DNA of 64,000 bases from Doris montereyensis (lineage: Eukaryota; Mollusca; Gastropoda; Nudibranchia; Dorididae). Positions within the stretch are counted from its first letter, which is position 1, and each line of letters opens with the position of its first letter. Location: NCBI GenBank assembly GCA_037039925.1, contig JAXRKP010000234.1:307001-371000 (forward strand), read 5' to 3'. Under the pieces are notes generated by a model. That model saw only the letters and a program-made list of their open reading frames with translations, searched no databases and was not told the origin of the DNA. Of this stretch, positions 11,943 through 24,800 are shown in pieces. The translations under genes and the position numbers were made by a program.

Positions 11943-14900
11943 CTATAAATTATCTCCCTTGGATTTATTCTCCTCCACAGATTTCAGATATTCTTTGTAC
12001 TTCTTGTCTTGGCTTTCGTACTGCTTTGTGAGCTTCTTGATGGCTGACTTGGTCAACTCCTGCCCCTGGGCATCATGTGTAGGCATTCCCTTCAGACAGA
12101 GAGAGAGAAAGAAATAAACTAAAAGCCCAGCATAAGTCAACAAAATAAATGTACAAAATTATTCATTATTGTGATCCAAACAAGAACTATAAAGTATTTC
12201 AGTTTAACAAATGATTAGAGCCCCTTATTTCCGATATGCCGAGCACACTGTGTGGGTCGCTAGGTCTAAGCCATACGTTTGTTCCTATACCAAGCGCACT
12301 GTTATGGTCATAGGAGGATACTACGTCACTTATTTTGGGGTTGTATCTAGATTGACCAATCAGCACAAGATGCTGACATGCTAATATGCTCAGGGGCTCA
12401 GGTGTAAAGAAAAGTAAGGCTCAGGGGTCAAGGTTCAAAGTGTTAAAGACTATTTCTTTCATACACTTCTACGTGACCTACTAAAGAAAATTTTTATTCA
12501 AGTTATGAAAACAGTTTATAAAAACATTATTCAAGTATTATAATGCATTTCCATACAAATATTAAAGAAAATTCTAGCTCGTTAAAGATGATTGAAGTTT
12601 TTTCAAGTATTTAAACTACATGGAGGCGACGAGATGTATAAGAGTTGTCTATTTTTTCTAAAGCACTTTGCTGTGTACAACCCATGAACATGTTGTTCTC
12701 TTTGTAATAGCACGATTCTGCATGTACAATGTATGCTGCCAATGCCACCTCTGCTATCGTTTTTTTCTATGTTCTCTTTACATCTCTCCCTACTTCTGTC
12801 TGTCTGTCTGTCTCTCTCTGTGGGCGAAGATGCTGGTTCCACTTCAATTACAATGCTTGTGGTAAAAATCGCCAGTGAATTAAACTTTGTAACTATATTA
12901 TTTATATATAATAATATATAGAGAGCATTAGATAGAAAGATAACCCCTACCACACAGCGCAATCACTTCAATCCCTAGCACTTTGCTGCAAATGTATTCA
13001 GAGTTATACTTGTGGCTGTAAAAGGACAAGGAAGAATAATAATTGTCATATCTTATGATATCTATTCACCTTGTCATCAAAGGCTGAATATTTGTCAGTG
13101 TCACCCTTGAACATCTCAGATGGAGGCATTCTTTTCTGAGCTTCCTTTGCGGCCTGTGGGAAAAAACAAAGAAAGACAACAGTGAGGGTTAGCAATTGAT
13201 TGGGAATTCCTTCAGATGTCTATGTTACATTAAAAAAGTAATTTTCATACTTAGAGTTGAATGTAAGGTAATCAGAAAATAGATTCCTGATTTTTCTAGG
13301 CATACGGAAGAATGTGCTAGTCTGCCATTGGTTTCCATGCCACTTTTGTTTTCGCCATCTGAAAAGACATAACTACCCATTTTGCTGCTGAGGCAACAGG
13401 AGGGCCACAAACGTTTGCCAAAACTTTTTAAATGGTGTTCCAAATTTCAGATGATATCTTGGAGTTGAATTTACGCGTAAGAGGGATGTGGTACACAGAC
13501 TCTCCTCATTTCTTATTTTAAATTCAGAAACTCTCTTCCAACATTGGTTGCTTAGCCTTAGTATATAGAAAAACTAGTCCCCGTTGCTAAGATGTTTGAA
13601 GAAAGATGTGTGAAAATGGGTTGCCTAGAGACGTTGTGGTGAAATAGATAGTGCTGTAAGTTTGTAATAACGATAATGCCGGTTCAAAACAAGCTGGCCA
13701 GGTTTTTTTCTCTCACAACATTATGCTCTAGGGAAAGGTACTTTACTCTGCTCAAGTGTGAATAGGTACCTAGCTATAGATAGAGAAAGGGAGTTGAGAA
13801 GGAATATGAATGAAGTGAGATAAATTATTTACAGCTGGTGAGCCCTGCTCTTGGGCGGGGTACAGACTAAATCCATCTTCAGCTTTATACAGATCTAATG
13901 GCTGAAAAAAAAATTAAAGAAGCAAGCCAGACTCTACAGTCAAAGGAAAATCACTCCAGATATCAAATACACAGTTTTGGAAAATTGTTGCTTTTCTTAT
14001 TGATATTTAACACTTTTGTCAAAGAATATTTCATGCAGCGCCACAGCTCAAAAAAACACGTTTGGTCAAATCTAATAACAATGTAGTTCCGCTCTCAATA
14101 TAATTTGTTGTAGTAACAGAGAACAGAAAATCTTACCTGTGCCTGCTCTTTCTCCTGTTTCTTCCTTTCTTTTCAAGTCTTTTCTGCTCTTCTTGCTGAA
14201 AATGAATTATGAGACATGGTAACGCACAGGATAAGAAAAAACAAAAGCAATCCATATCAAGTCGTGTCATCATTAAATATGCACGTACCATGGACTTTTG
14301 GCACATACCCCAGACTGTCAGAAACAGATAAATGTTTTGAACATACGTAATTATTATAAGAGATAATGTAATAATCAGTAAAATGTGACTTAAAAAATGA
14401 ACCCCCCCCCCCCCACCCCTAAAAAAAATGTCTTCATTAAAAAAACCCAACAACTTTATTTATATTGACCAAATGCAAACATTTAATTTTACACAAAAAC
14501 ATCCATAAATATCACCTTAGTGGTCCTGCTTTGTGGACTTCAGTGATACAATTTACTGTGTAATCACACCAAATCGGATCAGACTTCAGTGATACAATTT
14601 ACTGTGTAATCACACCAAATCGGATCAGACTTCAGTGATACAATTTACTGTGTAATCACACCAAATCGGATCAGACTTCAGTGATACAATTTACTGTGTA
14701 ATCACACCAAATCGGATCAGACTTCAGTGATACAATTTACTGTGTAATCACACCAAATCGGATCAGACTTCAGTGATACAATTTACTGTGTAATCACACC
14801 AAATCGGATCAGACTTCAGTGATACAATTTACTGTGTAATCACACCAAATCGGATCAGACTTCAGTGATACAATTTACTGTGTAATCACACCAAATCGGA

Positions 14901-17900
14901 TCAGACTTCAGTGATACAATTTACTGTGTAATCACACCAAATCGGATCAGACTTCAGTGATACAATTTACTGTGTAATCACACCAAATCGGATCAGACTT
15001 CAGTGATACAATTTACTGTGTAATCACACCAAATCGGATCATCTGGAACGGCTGCTATGGTGTGACAAGGAATTGATTGAGGTCTTTTGAGTTTAGTCAA
15101 GTTTCCCATATTTTTCTACCACTGTTTTGAGCATGTTTGCTAAGGGCCCCAGATGTTCAGCTGGGGCAAAAGGATCGTTGACACTGTGATTCAAGTATTC
15201 TTGTTTTCTGCTTTGTTTTAAGTCTTTAAAATAAAACACCAGAACTCATATATTAGCACCATAATGGAGACTTAACATGTAATCAAATCATTAGCATTTT
15301 ACACATAGTATAGACAGATGTAAAAAACCCCGCACAGAGTGATCCTATTGCTTTACACCATAATGGACCTTAACATGTAATCAAATCCCCCCCAGGAGGA
15401 AAAACCCGCTACAAAAAATACCCAGGAAAACTTACAACCTGCCCGGCTGACACAACAGTAGCGATTTTCTCTCCACTTAGCTATTGCAACCATAAAAAAA
15501 TCTGCTTCTACTCACTCTCTTCTTTTCCTCCCGTTCCTTCATGAGGGTTTCCCGGTCCATCAATTTAATGACAGACGGGCATCCTTCATGGTCTTCAAGA
15601 CGAACGCCTAATTCCGGGAGCACAATGTCCCGTACTTCATCACAGAGTTTCAGGATGTCTTTGTCTAACAACAGTAAGAAGCAATGACGAAATATTAAAC
15701 ACTGTAACATTAAATATACCATTGAAGAAATAAGTAGAGCAAGCAAATACAGACTTCCCAAAACTATTCATTTCATGGTGCTAATGAAAAGCCTCTGATA
15801 AAATTTTTACGTGAGCCACCAAAATCACAATTTTCCCTTTAGGGCCCTTATTTTTATATAATAAAGAGGACAAACTAGAGAAAAAAATAACTATAATATA
15901 CTTACACGATCAAGAACTTGAGTAAAATGGTGAATGTACACACTTCGAAAGGGGGGGGAGTGGAGGGGTAGAAGGGGAGGGAAATTAACATTTCCTTCTC
16001 TTATTGGAAATATGTTTAGCTGATTGAACATGGTCTACCAACGCAGTTTTGCCTTTCCCACCATAACTGACTATATCATTGCAATATAAACATAGGGCTT
16101 TGCCAGCAAGATCCAACTTCTCAATCGAATCTCCAAGTTTCACCTCCAATTCACCAAGTTTCTTTGATTTTAATTTTACAAGCGTCTCTAACCACTCAAA
16201 CCTAAATTTGTTTTTAACTTTAGAGTCTATTTCCTTGGCGCGCCCACCTTCGTTTTTACCAAGAGTCTTCATGATTTGAAATTGACGATCACCACAGTAG
16301 ATCTAGATTATAATTAGATCTATAGATCTAGCAAAGCAATGATAATTTAAAAATAAAAAGGAAAAGCAGAGTCTACCTCTAGAAAGAAAGAAAGAAAATC
16401 TCTGATATTGACCAGAAATAGCACTCGCAGAAGTGTTTCCGTACATCAAATAGGTTCACGGTTCACACTAAGTTCCCAGTGGAACATAATGTCGGATTCG
16501 TAAAATTTCGCGGAAGTGACAATCAGCGGAAAGTTGCAGAAAACGAGGAAATTCCTCCCCTGACTTCAAAACCACGGATTTCCGTGAAAAATCACCATCA
16601 CTGGTTGATAGGCTAATGATTAGACTGCCGGACTTGTGATCATGAGGTCCTGGACTCTTTTCCTGGCAATACTAGGCCTGACATTGGGTTCCTTAGAAAA
16701 AACATGCAATGTCCATTTCATTCCCCACTCAATCCAGATACAAATGGGTACCAGCATCAGCCGAGGAGTAAAAACTACATCAGACTAGCATCATGTCCAG
16801 AAAGCGATGTGTGTTATCATTTTATCTCCAACTGACACAGTAGAAACTGGTATGTTCCAACTCTAAGGGCCTTAGCAGCCTTGGAGGAACTTTGCCTTAC
16901 TGATCATTCTGAAGGGAATGGTAAGAAAGGACAGTTGGTTATTGACTAAATCAGCAAAAGTAAAAAAATTTTTTTTTTTTTTTTTTACATCACTCACCTT
17001 TATTTTCTCGCGCAGTGGATCTGACTTTCTCTCTAAAATCAGAGAAGCAGGCAAGATATGGCATGACAGACTCTTCCAACTGGAGAAATAACCAAAGAAG
17101 TAAATAAATACATTTTTATGACTTATTGATACCCTATTTGCTAACAAATAGAAATAAATGCTTTAAAATTGCAGGACAAGATCAGTCAATTAGCACAATT
17201 TTACGAAGTGAAAGTAAAGTGAAGCCTTATCAGACAATCTGTAAATGACCCGCCATTTAAAAAGCCATGCATTTGAATCTCAATCCAGCAGGTGCTCTAC
17301 TAAAGCTCTTCTTCAAACAAATCCTTCCCTCACATGTCAACTTTCTTTTCACAATTTGATTGCAACCTAACAAAGAGCTTTGTTTGTTTCATTGAATTTT
17401 ACCCCATCAACCATATGTGGCAATCTCAGGGTGAATTGAGAGGAAACAGCAAGATGAATGACATGTGAAAGAGTAAAAGGAAAGAAGTAAAGCCTACCAG
17501 TAGCGTCCACCAAACACCCAGACTAACAAAGGCCTGTTGAACTACCCAGTACTTATCATGGTAAGGTCTTCAAGAGCGTTTGCTTTGTTGTATGACAGAC
17601 AATTGCATACAACATACAGACAATTTGCATGCCACATACAGACGTATATGACATGTAGACCATCACATACAATAAATAGACCATTAGAAAGGAAACACAT
17701 GGACAGATCTCGCAAGCTCAGTGCTATCTTGCCCAATCACCAGCTTTGTTAAGTTAAATAATAATAATTGATAATGTTACTTTGCGTAAGAGAAATTGCA
17801 CAAGTCTCCATTTTAATGACAGATATTATATATTTACAGCACCCCTTGGTTTGTGGTAATTGGCAACACATTTTGTTTCTATGCACATACTTTTTGCAAA

Positions 17901-18047
17901 GAAGTCAGGCAAATGTGAGTTCCTTTATTCTTAACACCTGAAAAACTTGAGACAAGATAGCACTGCGCTCACCATCTCTTTAATTATCTAATACCAGCGT
18001 CTCAGTTTCAAAGAAATCTACATACAAGTAAGATGAATCTTATCTTC

Positions 18048-18082
<35 letters not shown>

Positions 18083-21000
18083 TAAATGATACAAAACCCC
18101 TAAGCTGTAATAAATTCAGCACTCTCTTTTCATTCACATGAATGAAATATCGTACACTTGAAAAAACTAGGACAATTCATATGATTTTGTGAAATGGATA
18201 TAGAGTTCATTGAAAAGCTGAAGATAGAACTTACATTAGCCGCCTGACTGCCACCCTGGGAAATCCAATCGTCTGGTCTTTAGGGATGACACCAAACACC
18301 TGGCAATGGGAAATACAGTGAAAACCACAACATGACAGCAACTCGTTACATTTTTTGTACTTCTTTAACTTTACTTACTTATCCTCATGGTGCTTGGGCA
18401 GCACATAAGGCCGACACAGTGGATCGCCATTGAACACGATCAGATGCCAATTTTGTCATCTGCCCCCACGCCCATCCCTGGGTCTTCATCTCTTTTTCGA
18501 TGCTTCTCCTCCAGGATTCTAGCGGGCGACCTCTCTTCCTTGTTCCCTGAGGGGTCCATCTGAGGGCTATTTTAGGGATAGCATCAGCATTCATCCTAAG
18601 GATATGACCAGTCCACTTCCATCTTCTCTTCCTCTGGGATATTGACTCCAGTGATGTTCTTTCTTGAAGGTCGTTGTTTGATATCGTGTTTGGCCAAAAT
18701 ATTTTGAGGATCTTTCTGAGACATTTGTTTTGAAATGTGTCCAGCTTTCTGCAGATGTTATTTGTTGTTTTCCAAGATTCAGCACCATAAAGAGGGACAG
18801 CTAGAATATTAGATTTGTAGAATCTGAGTTTTGTTTTAATTGAGATATTTCTTGAATTCAAAATATCATTCAGTGATCAAAATACTTTTCTTGCTTTTGT
18901 TAATCTTTCTTTGATCTCATCTTTAGAATTTCCATTTTGAGTAATTTTACTTCGAGATATGTGAAAGCTTGTATATCTTCAATCTCCTTGTTTCCAAGTT
19001 TCACCGGTTGTTTCGATTTGTTGTTCATCCTCATCATTTTTGTTTTTCCAATATTTATGTATAGCCCCAGTTTTTGTGCATTGTTATCAACTCGCTGTGT
19101 TTTGGTTTGTATATCTGTGATGTTCTGTGACAGGAGTACAACATCATCAGCAAAATCAAGGTCCTCTAATATTTCAGTGAATGTCCACCTTAGTCCTGTT
19201 TTCTTGTTTTCAACAGATTCCTTCATAATCCAACCGATAGCAAAGGTGATAGAATGCAGCCCTGTTTCACACCTGTATTGATGTTCACCATCTCCGTCAA
19301 TTTATTTCCACACATTAATTTAGCATGGAAATCCCTGTAAAGCAGTTTGATTATGCTAACTACCTTGGAGGGAATGCCATAGTGTCGCAGGATGTTCCAT
19401 AATGCAGGTCTGTGTACACTATCAAAAGCCTTTTCAAAATCTATAAAATTTGAGTACAGGAGAGCATTCCATTCTTGGCATTGTTAAAAAATTTGTCTAA
19501 GAGTGAATATATGGTTTGAGCACGAATGGCCTTTCCTAAATTCTGCTTGCTGCCCCCTCAGAGTGCTTCTTTAAAGCTGATAAAAACTCAGATTTTCTCA
19601 AATTCCTTTTAAGTAGGCTTGTATTCACATAGTGAATAATATGGTTTGTCATAATCTGAAGCTGTCTCACGGTTGATACTTTTATTTATTTAGGCATGCC
19701 TTCACAGAATGAATAACAAGGCTTGCTACAAGCTGCCTCATTTTAATACTTATTTTACATAGGCTTGCTTTCACAAAGTGAATAACAAGGCTTGCTACAA
19801 GCTGCCTCATTTTCATACTTATTTTACATAGGCTTGCCTTCACAGAGTGAATAACAAGGCTTGCTACAAGCTGTCTCATTTAAATACTTATTTTACATAG
19901 GCTTGCCTTCACAAAGTGAATAACAAAGCTTGCTACAAGCTGCCTCATTTTAATATTTATTTTACATAGGCTTGCCTTCACAGGGTAAATGATATGGTTT
20001 GTCCTCTTTCAAGCAATTTTTTGTTGTTAAACATTGTAAAAGTTCCTTCATTCAAGGCTTCCATTCACCACACCAGAGTAAAGTACCTTGTTTTAGAACT
20101 TCGGAAATAAAAATAAAAATAATATATATATATATCATATAAAATATACCCATAGTCGCAAGTTCTACATATTGCCTTTTGTAGTAGATAAATCTCAACA
20201 TACATGTTTGTTTACAAGACTCACCTTAAGCAAATCCGTGATGAACAAAGCTATAGTCTGAAGGAGAGATCTGTTGGGTTGGACTTGGTTGCTCCTGCAG
20301 GCCGACAGGTAAGAGTTGCTGGCTGACACCAACTCTCGGATGTTGTCCATGGCACCCCTGGTGTCTATACTGTCTGTTTGTTGGAATAAAAACAAAGCCA
20401 ATTCATTATGAATTTCAACACCATTACTTCCCAATATCATTACAAACATAATGTGTCAAGAGGAGGGACACAAAAAAAGTCACAGAGAATTGATACATTG
20501 TTACACTTTTAACACTGTTTTTTTTATTACTTGTGTAGCAACATGTGGCGTTGGTGGACAATTGGTTAGGCTGCCAGACTTAGGGTTTGAATCCTGGTAA
20601 AGCTTGGTCTGATGTTGTGTTCCTTGGGAAAGACACGTAACAAGCATTTTCCAGACTCAGTCCAGGTGCAAATGGGTACAAACTCTAGATTGGGAGTAAA
20701 AACCTGCGTTAAACTAGCGTCTTGTCCAAGAGGTGATTTTTATCACTTGTTCCAGTTCACGTTATCGAAACCAGGATAAACCCCAGCTCTATGGGCCATA
20801 CAGGCCTCAAAGGAAGGAAGGGGTTATAATCAAATCAAACATATAGATTCTGTGTAATAATTTTCACTCCGTTGGAATATGAAGATTTAGATCCATATCC
20901 AAATCTAGTTATTGAAAACATGTGGTGATGATGACCAATCAGACAATCAGATGAAACATAAAAACATGAAGTGAACTACTTTCTGACACATGTTCTTCAT

Positions 21001-21828
21001 AGCTTTCTTATTCCAAAACCAGTTTTAACATTTTGCCTCCTATTGCAATACTATGCCAAAGACATTATTTTTCAAAATATTTTACACACAGCGTCGAACT
21101 CTAACACAAAACCCAACCTCTTAGTTGTAGGCAGGTGCAGGTAATAAATTAGCAGCGCACGGCCGTCTGACAAGGGTCTGCTAGAACCAATGGGTCTCTT
21201 GGGTAATGATCAGCACCGCTACCGAAATGCTCCAAAAATTGCACAGCTTCAACCCTTTTAATTAAGGCATAAAACCCTTTTTCGGCTTAGTTTTTTCCCC
21301 ACTCAAACGCTTAACATCTGCTCTTGTGTTTGTGAAAATCCAGTATTCTTATCATTTGTGGCTTTTGTGTAGTGTACCTTTTTGTGAAGTGGGTATATTT
21401 TAAAAACTGAGTAGGCTTTATCAGCAATTAGTGTCTTATTATAAAAAAACGGAACTTTATACAGCTGTCAAACAAAGTTTAATCGCAAGAGCAAAGATTC
21501 CTCTATCAGCCTGTGTTAAATTCATTTAGGTTTCATCGTCAATTCTGCAGTTGTTAATTTTTTTCGAACTCCACCCACATTTTCCAACATGAAATGCAGG
21601 TTTATTTATTTGTTCACAGTCCTTTCCATTTTCTGACATGACATGCATGTTTGAGTCGACCATTTTCGACAATAGTATCAACAGTTTACCTTCTTTCTGT
21701 TGAATACATGAAGTCAATTATAATTCTTTGCATGTTTAAAAACGTCTAGAGTACAAATGGTATTGGGCAAATTCTATAATATCGATCGATAGCTAGCTAA
21801 AAAATGTATCCTGCCCTATAATAGTATT

Positions 21829-21863
<35 letters not shown>

Positions 21864-24800
21864 TTACACACATACACCTACACATGCTTAATATTGCGAA
21901 TGGATACTCAGTGCGAAAATAATATTAAGCATTTGAGGCAACGTTGATAATACTATTATTTTCGATATAAAGCAATGCATATTGCAAGTACTATCGTTCT
22001 CTCTCTCTCTCTCTCCCTCTCTGTGGCTCTCTTTCTCTATCTCTCTCTCTGGCTCTCTATGTGTGTCTGTCAAGGTGGCTTATATCGCAGTGTTTGTTAG
22101 TTAAACAGAGCTAGCTTCGTCATTTCAAATGAAACTTCCAATGTGTTTTCGTCATTAGGTTTACAAATGTAGTGAGATGAGTTTCTGCCAGTTTGGTAAT
22201 TATTGCAAGTTCGGTTTTTGAGATTTTGTCCGCAATTAATTTAAAATTTCCTAGACCAACTTTGAACTCTTCCTGCATAATAATGAACGATGTCTTGGGT
22301 ATAATTTTTGCGCGCAATGGAAAAATACTCAGTTCACACTTGGTGACCACACGCTTATGCCATTCAGACTAATAAATATGGTGAAAAAAGAACAATATAA
22401 TATGGTCATTTAATTGGTATTTCCTCAACTGCCGACAGGTAAGGCTTGCGTTGCCTTCTGAACGGTAGCTGACCTCGGTCAACGTGACCTAACTGGCGGG
22501 CAGAAGAAACTAAGAGGTACGGGTTTTCGACGCCGTGTACAAAAATTGAAAAGCAAAATGTTTGGCTCTATGGCGTCAAAACAACAAAAGCATATCCAAG
22601 ACGAGACAAGTATTAGGAGCTAAAAATAATTCTGTTAGCACGTACCACAAAGTGCTTCATGGACACCTTCTCGTTTTTGCAATAATCTGAAAATGAATAA
22701 AACATAATTTGATAAAAGTTAAGAAATTATAAAAACTACTGTACCAACTGACTGATGCTGGCCTGTAGTCGATCAAACAAAGTCACATTCAAACCTATCC
22801 GTTGCTAGTTATTCATTTTCGATGAGAGAAATGACAAAATCATTTGTTTTGTTGATATGTTCAGGTCTAACATTGAAAATATTTATGAAACAGAATTTTA
22901 AAAATATTGTTTTTGACCATGCCTACATCCACCTTTAATATCTTCTGTGCTTGTTCTATTAGTATGTATAATCAATGGAGGTCTGGTTTAAAAGCCTATC
23001 ATCATTACATGATCAACCTTACTTTCAATATAGTATGAAGAGATATTATGAATACAATAATGACAAACAAAAAAACGACTACAAGGATCAATTATCTAAG
23101 CTTTCTTAATACATGGGCCGTATTAAACAATCACAGACAAACAAATTACTACAAGATCAATTGCAGGATCACTCGACTGCACTAAAATGAAAATTATCTG
23201 TTAATGTAATTTACAAAGACTAAAGCAAGATTTTACACCAGACAATGAGACCAGTTACTTTTCATTCAGTTTGACTTCCTCAGGCAACCACTTGGTCCAG
23301 GCTTTGACGCCAGTAGGTGGGATATTCCTGAGGGAATCCTTCACAGTCAGAAAGAACTCCTGATGGGATATGAAGCAAGTAAAGAAAACAAAAGTGTGAT
23401 GAGCATGACTTATGAAAAAATGCATCTACCAGTACACTGTGAATTCTCATCTAAGAGTGATATCAAACGACTGCTGACATAACCCAACAATACATCGAGA
23501 CTAATATTATATGATTTCTGTTTTAACACAATAATATTTTGGGAACAATGTTATTTTATGACTGTTGTCTTCACACAATAATACTTTGACAGTAATATCA
23601 TATGAGTGTTGTCTTCATCCAATAATACTTTGACAGTAATATCATATGACTGCTGTCTTCACACAATAATACTTTGACAGTAATATCATATGACTGTTGT
23701 CTTCATCCAATAATACTTTGACAGTAATATCATATGACTGTTGTCTTCACACAATAATACTTTGACAGTAATATCATATGACTGTTGTCTTCATCCAATA
23801 ATACTTTGACAGTAATATCATATGACTGTTGTCTTCATCCAATAATACTTTGACGGTAATATCATATGACTGTTGTCTTCATCCAATAATACTTTGACAG
23901 TAATATCATATGACTGTTGTCTTCATCCAATAATAATAACAGTAATATCATGTGACTGTTGTCTTCATCCAATAATACTTTGACAGTAATATCATATGAC
24001 TGTTGTCTTCACACAATAATACTTTGACAGTAATATCATATGACTGTTGTCTTCATCCAATAACATTTTGACAATATTGTCATATGACTGCTATCTTAAC
24101 CCAATAATACTTTGACAATAATATCAAATAACTGCTGTCTTAAGGTAATAACATTTTGACAATATTATCATATGACTGCTGTCTTAACCCAATAATACTT
24201 TGACAGTAATATCAAATGACTGCTGTCTTAACCCAATAACATTTTGACAATAATATCAAATGACTGCTGTCTTAACCCAATAATATTTTGACAATAATAT
24301 CAAATGACTGCTGACTTAACCCAATAATATTTTGACAATATTATCATATGACTGCTGTCTTAACCCAATAATACTTTGATAATAATATCATACAACTACT
24401 GTCTTAATCCAATAACATGTTGACAATAATATCACATGACTGCTGACTTAAGCCAAAAATATTTCTTGATGCAAAAGCGGGGCTTAAGTTTCCTTCTTGA
24501 TTTTTGTGAGTTTTGAAAAACCGAATGTCAAATTTAGAACACAAAGTTTTATGTGATAAAATTATAAATATACAGGAATCCAATAGTGGTATTTATTATT
24601 CAACCCACAGGCGCAGAATAGATTAAACAAGAAGTAAACTTAGAATATAATCGGTTAACTGGGGTGACGCTGGGGTTACATCTAGTACTGAAAATGCATC
24701 TACGCTTTAATTCAATCATTACATTCGTGCAATTCTAAAGTATGCAAAACCCCATCTTTCCTGGAAGTTACACGATGCAAAAATTAGAAAACTGTTTCTT

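Noticed and set aside
14535..15040. CRISPR-like array
   Set aside because: Units are head to tail without spacers and lie in an animal intron; it is a minisatellite.
19682..19879. 65-codon repetitive ORF on the - strand
   Set aside because: The frame is open only because the 69-bp repeat is a multiple of three and lacks stops.
22120..22350. 76-codon - strand ORF in a CARS1 intron
   Set aside because: No recognisable family and no matching splice sites; possibly a transposon scrap.
23480..24455. CRISPR-like array or satellite centromere
   Set aside because: No spacers, only about 1 kb, and inside a CARS1 intron.
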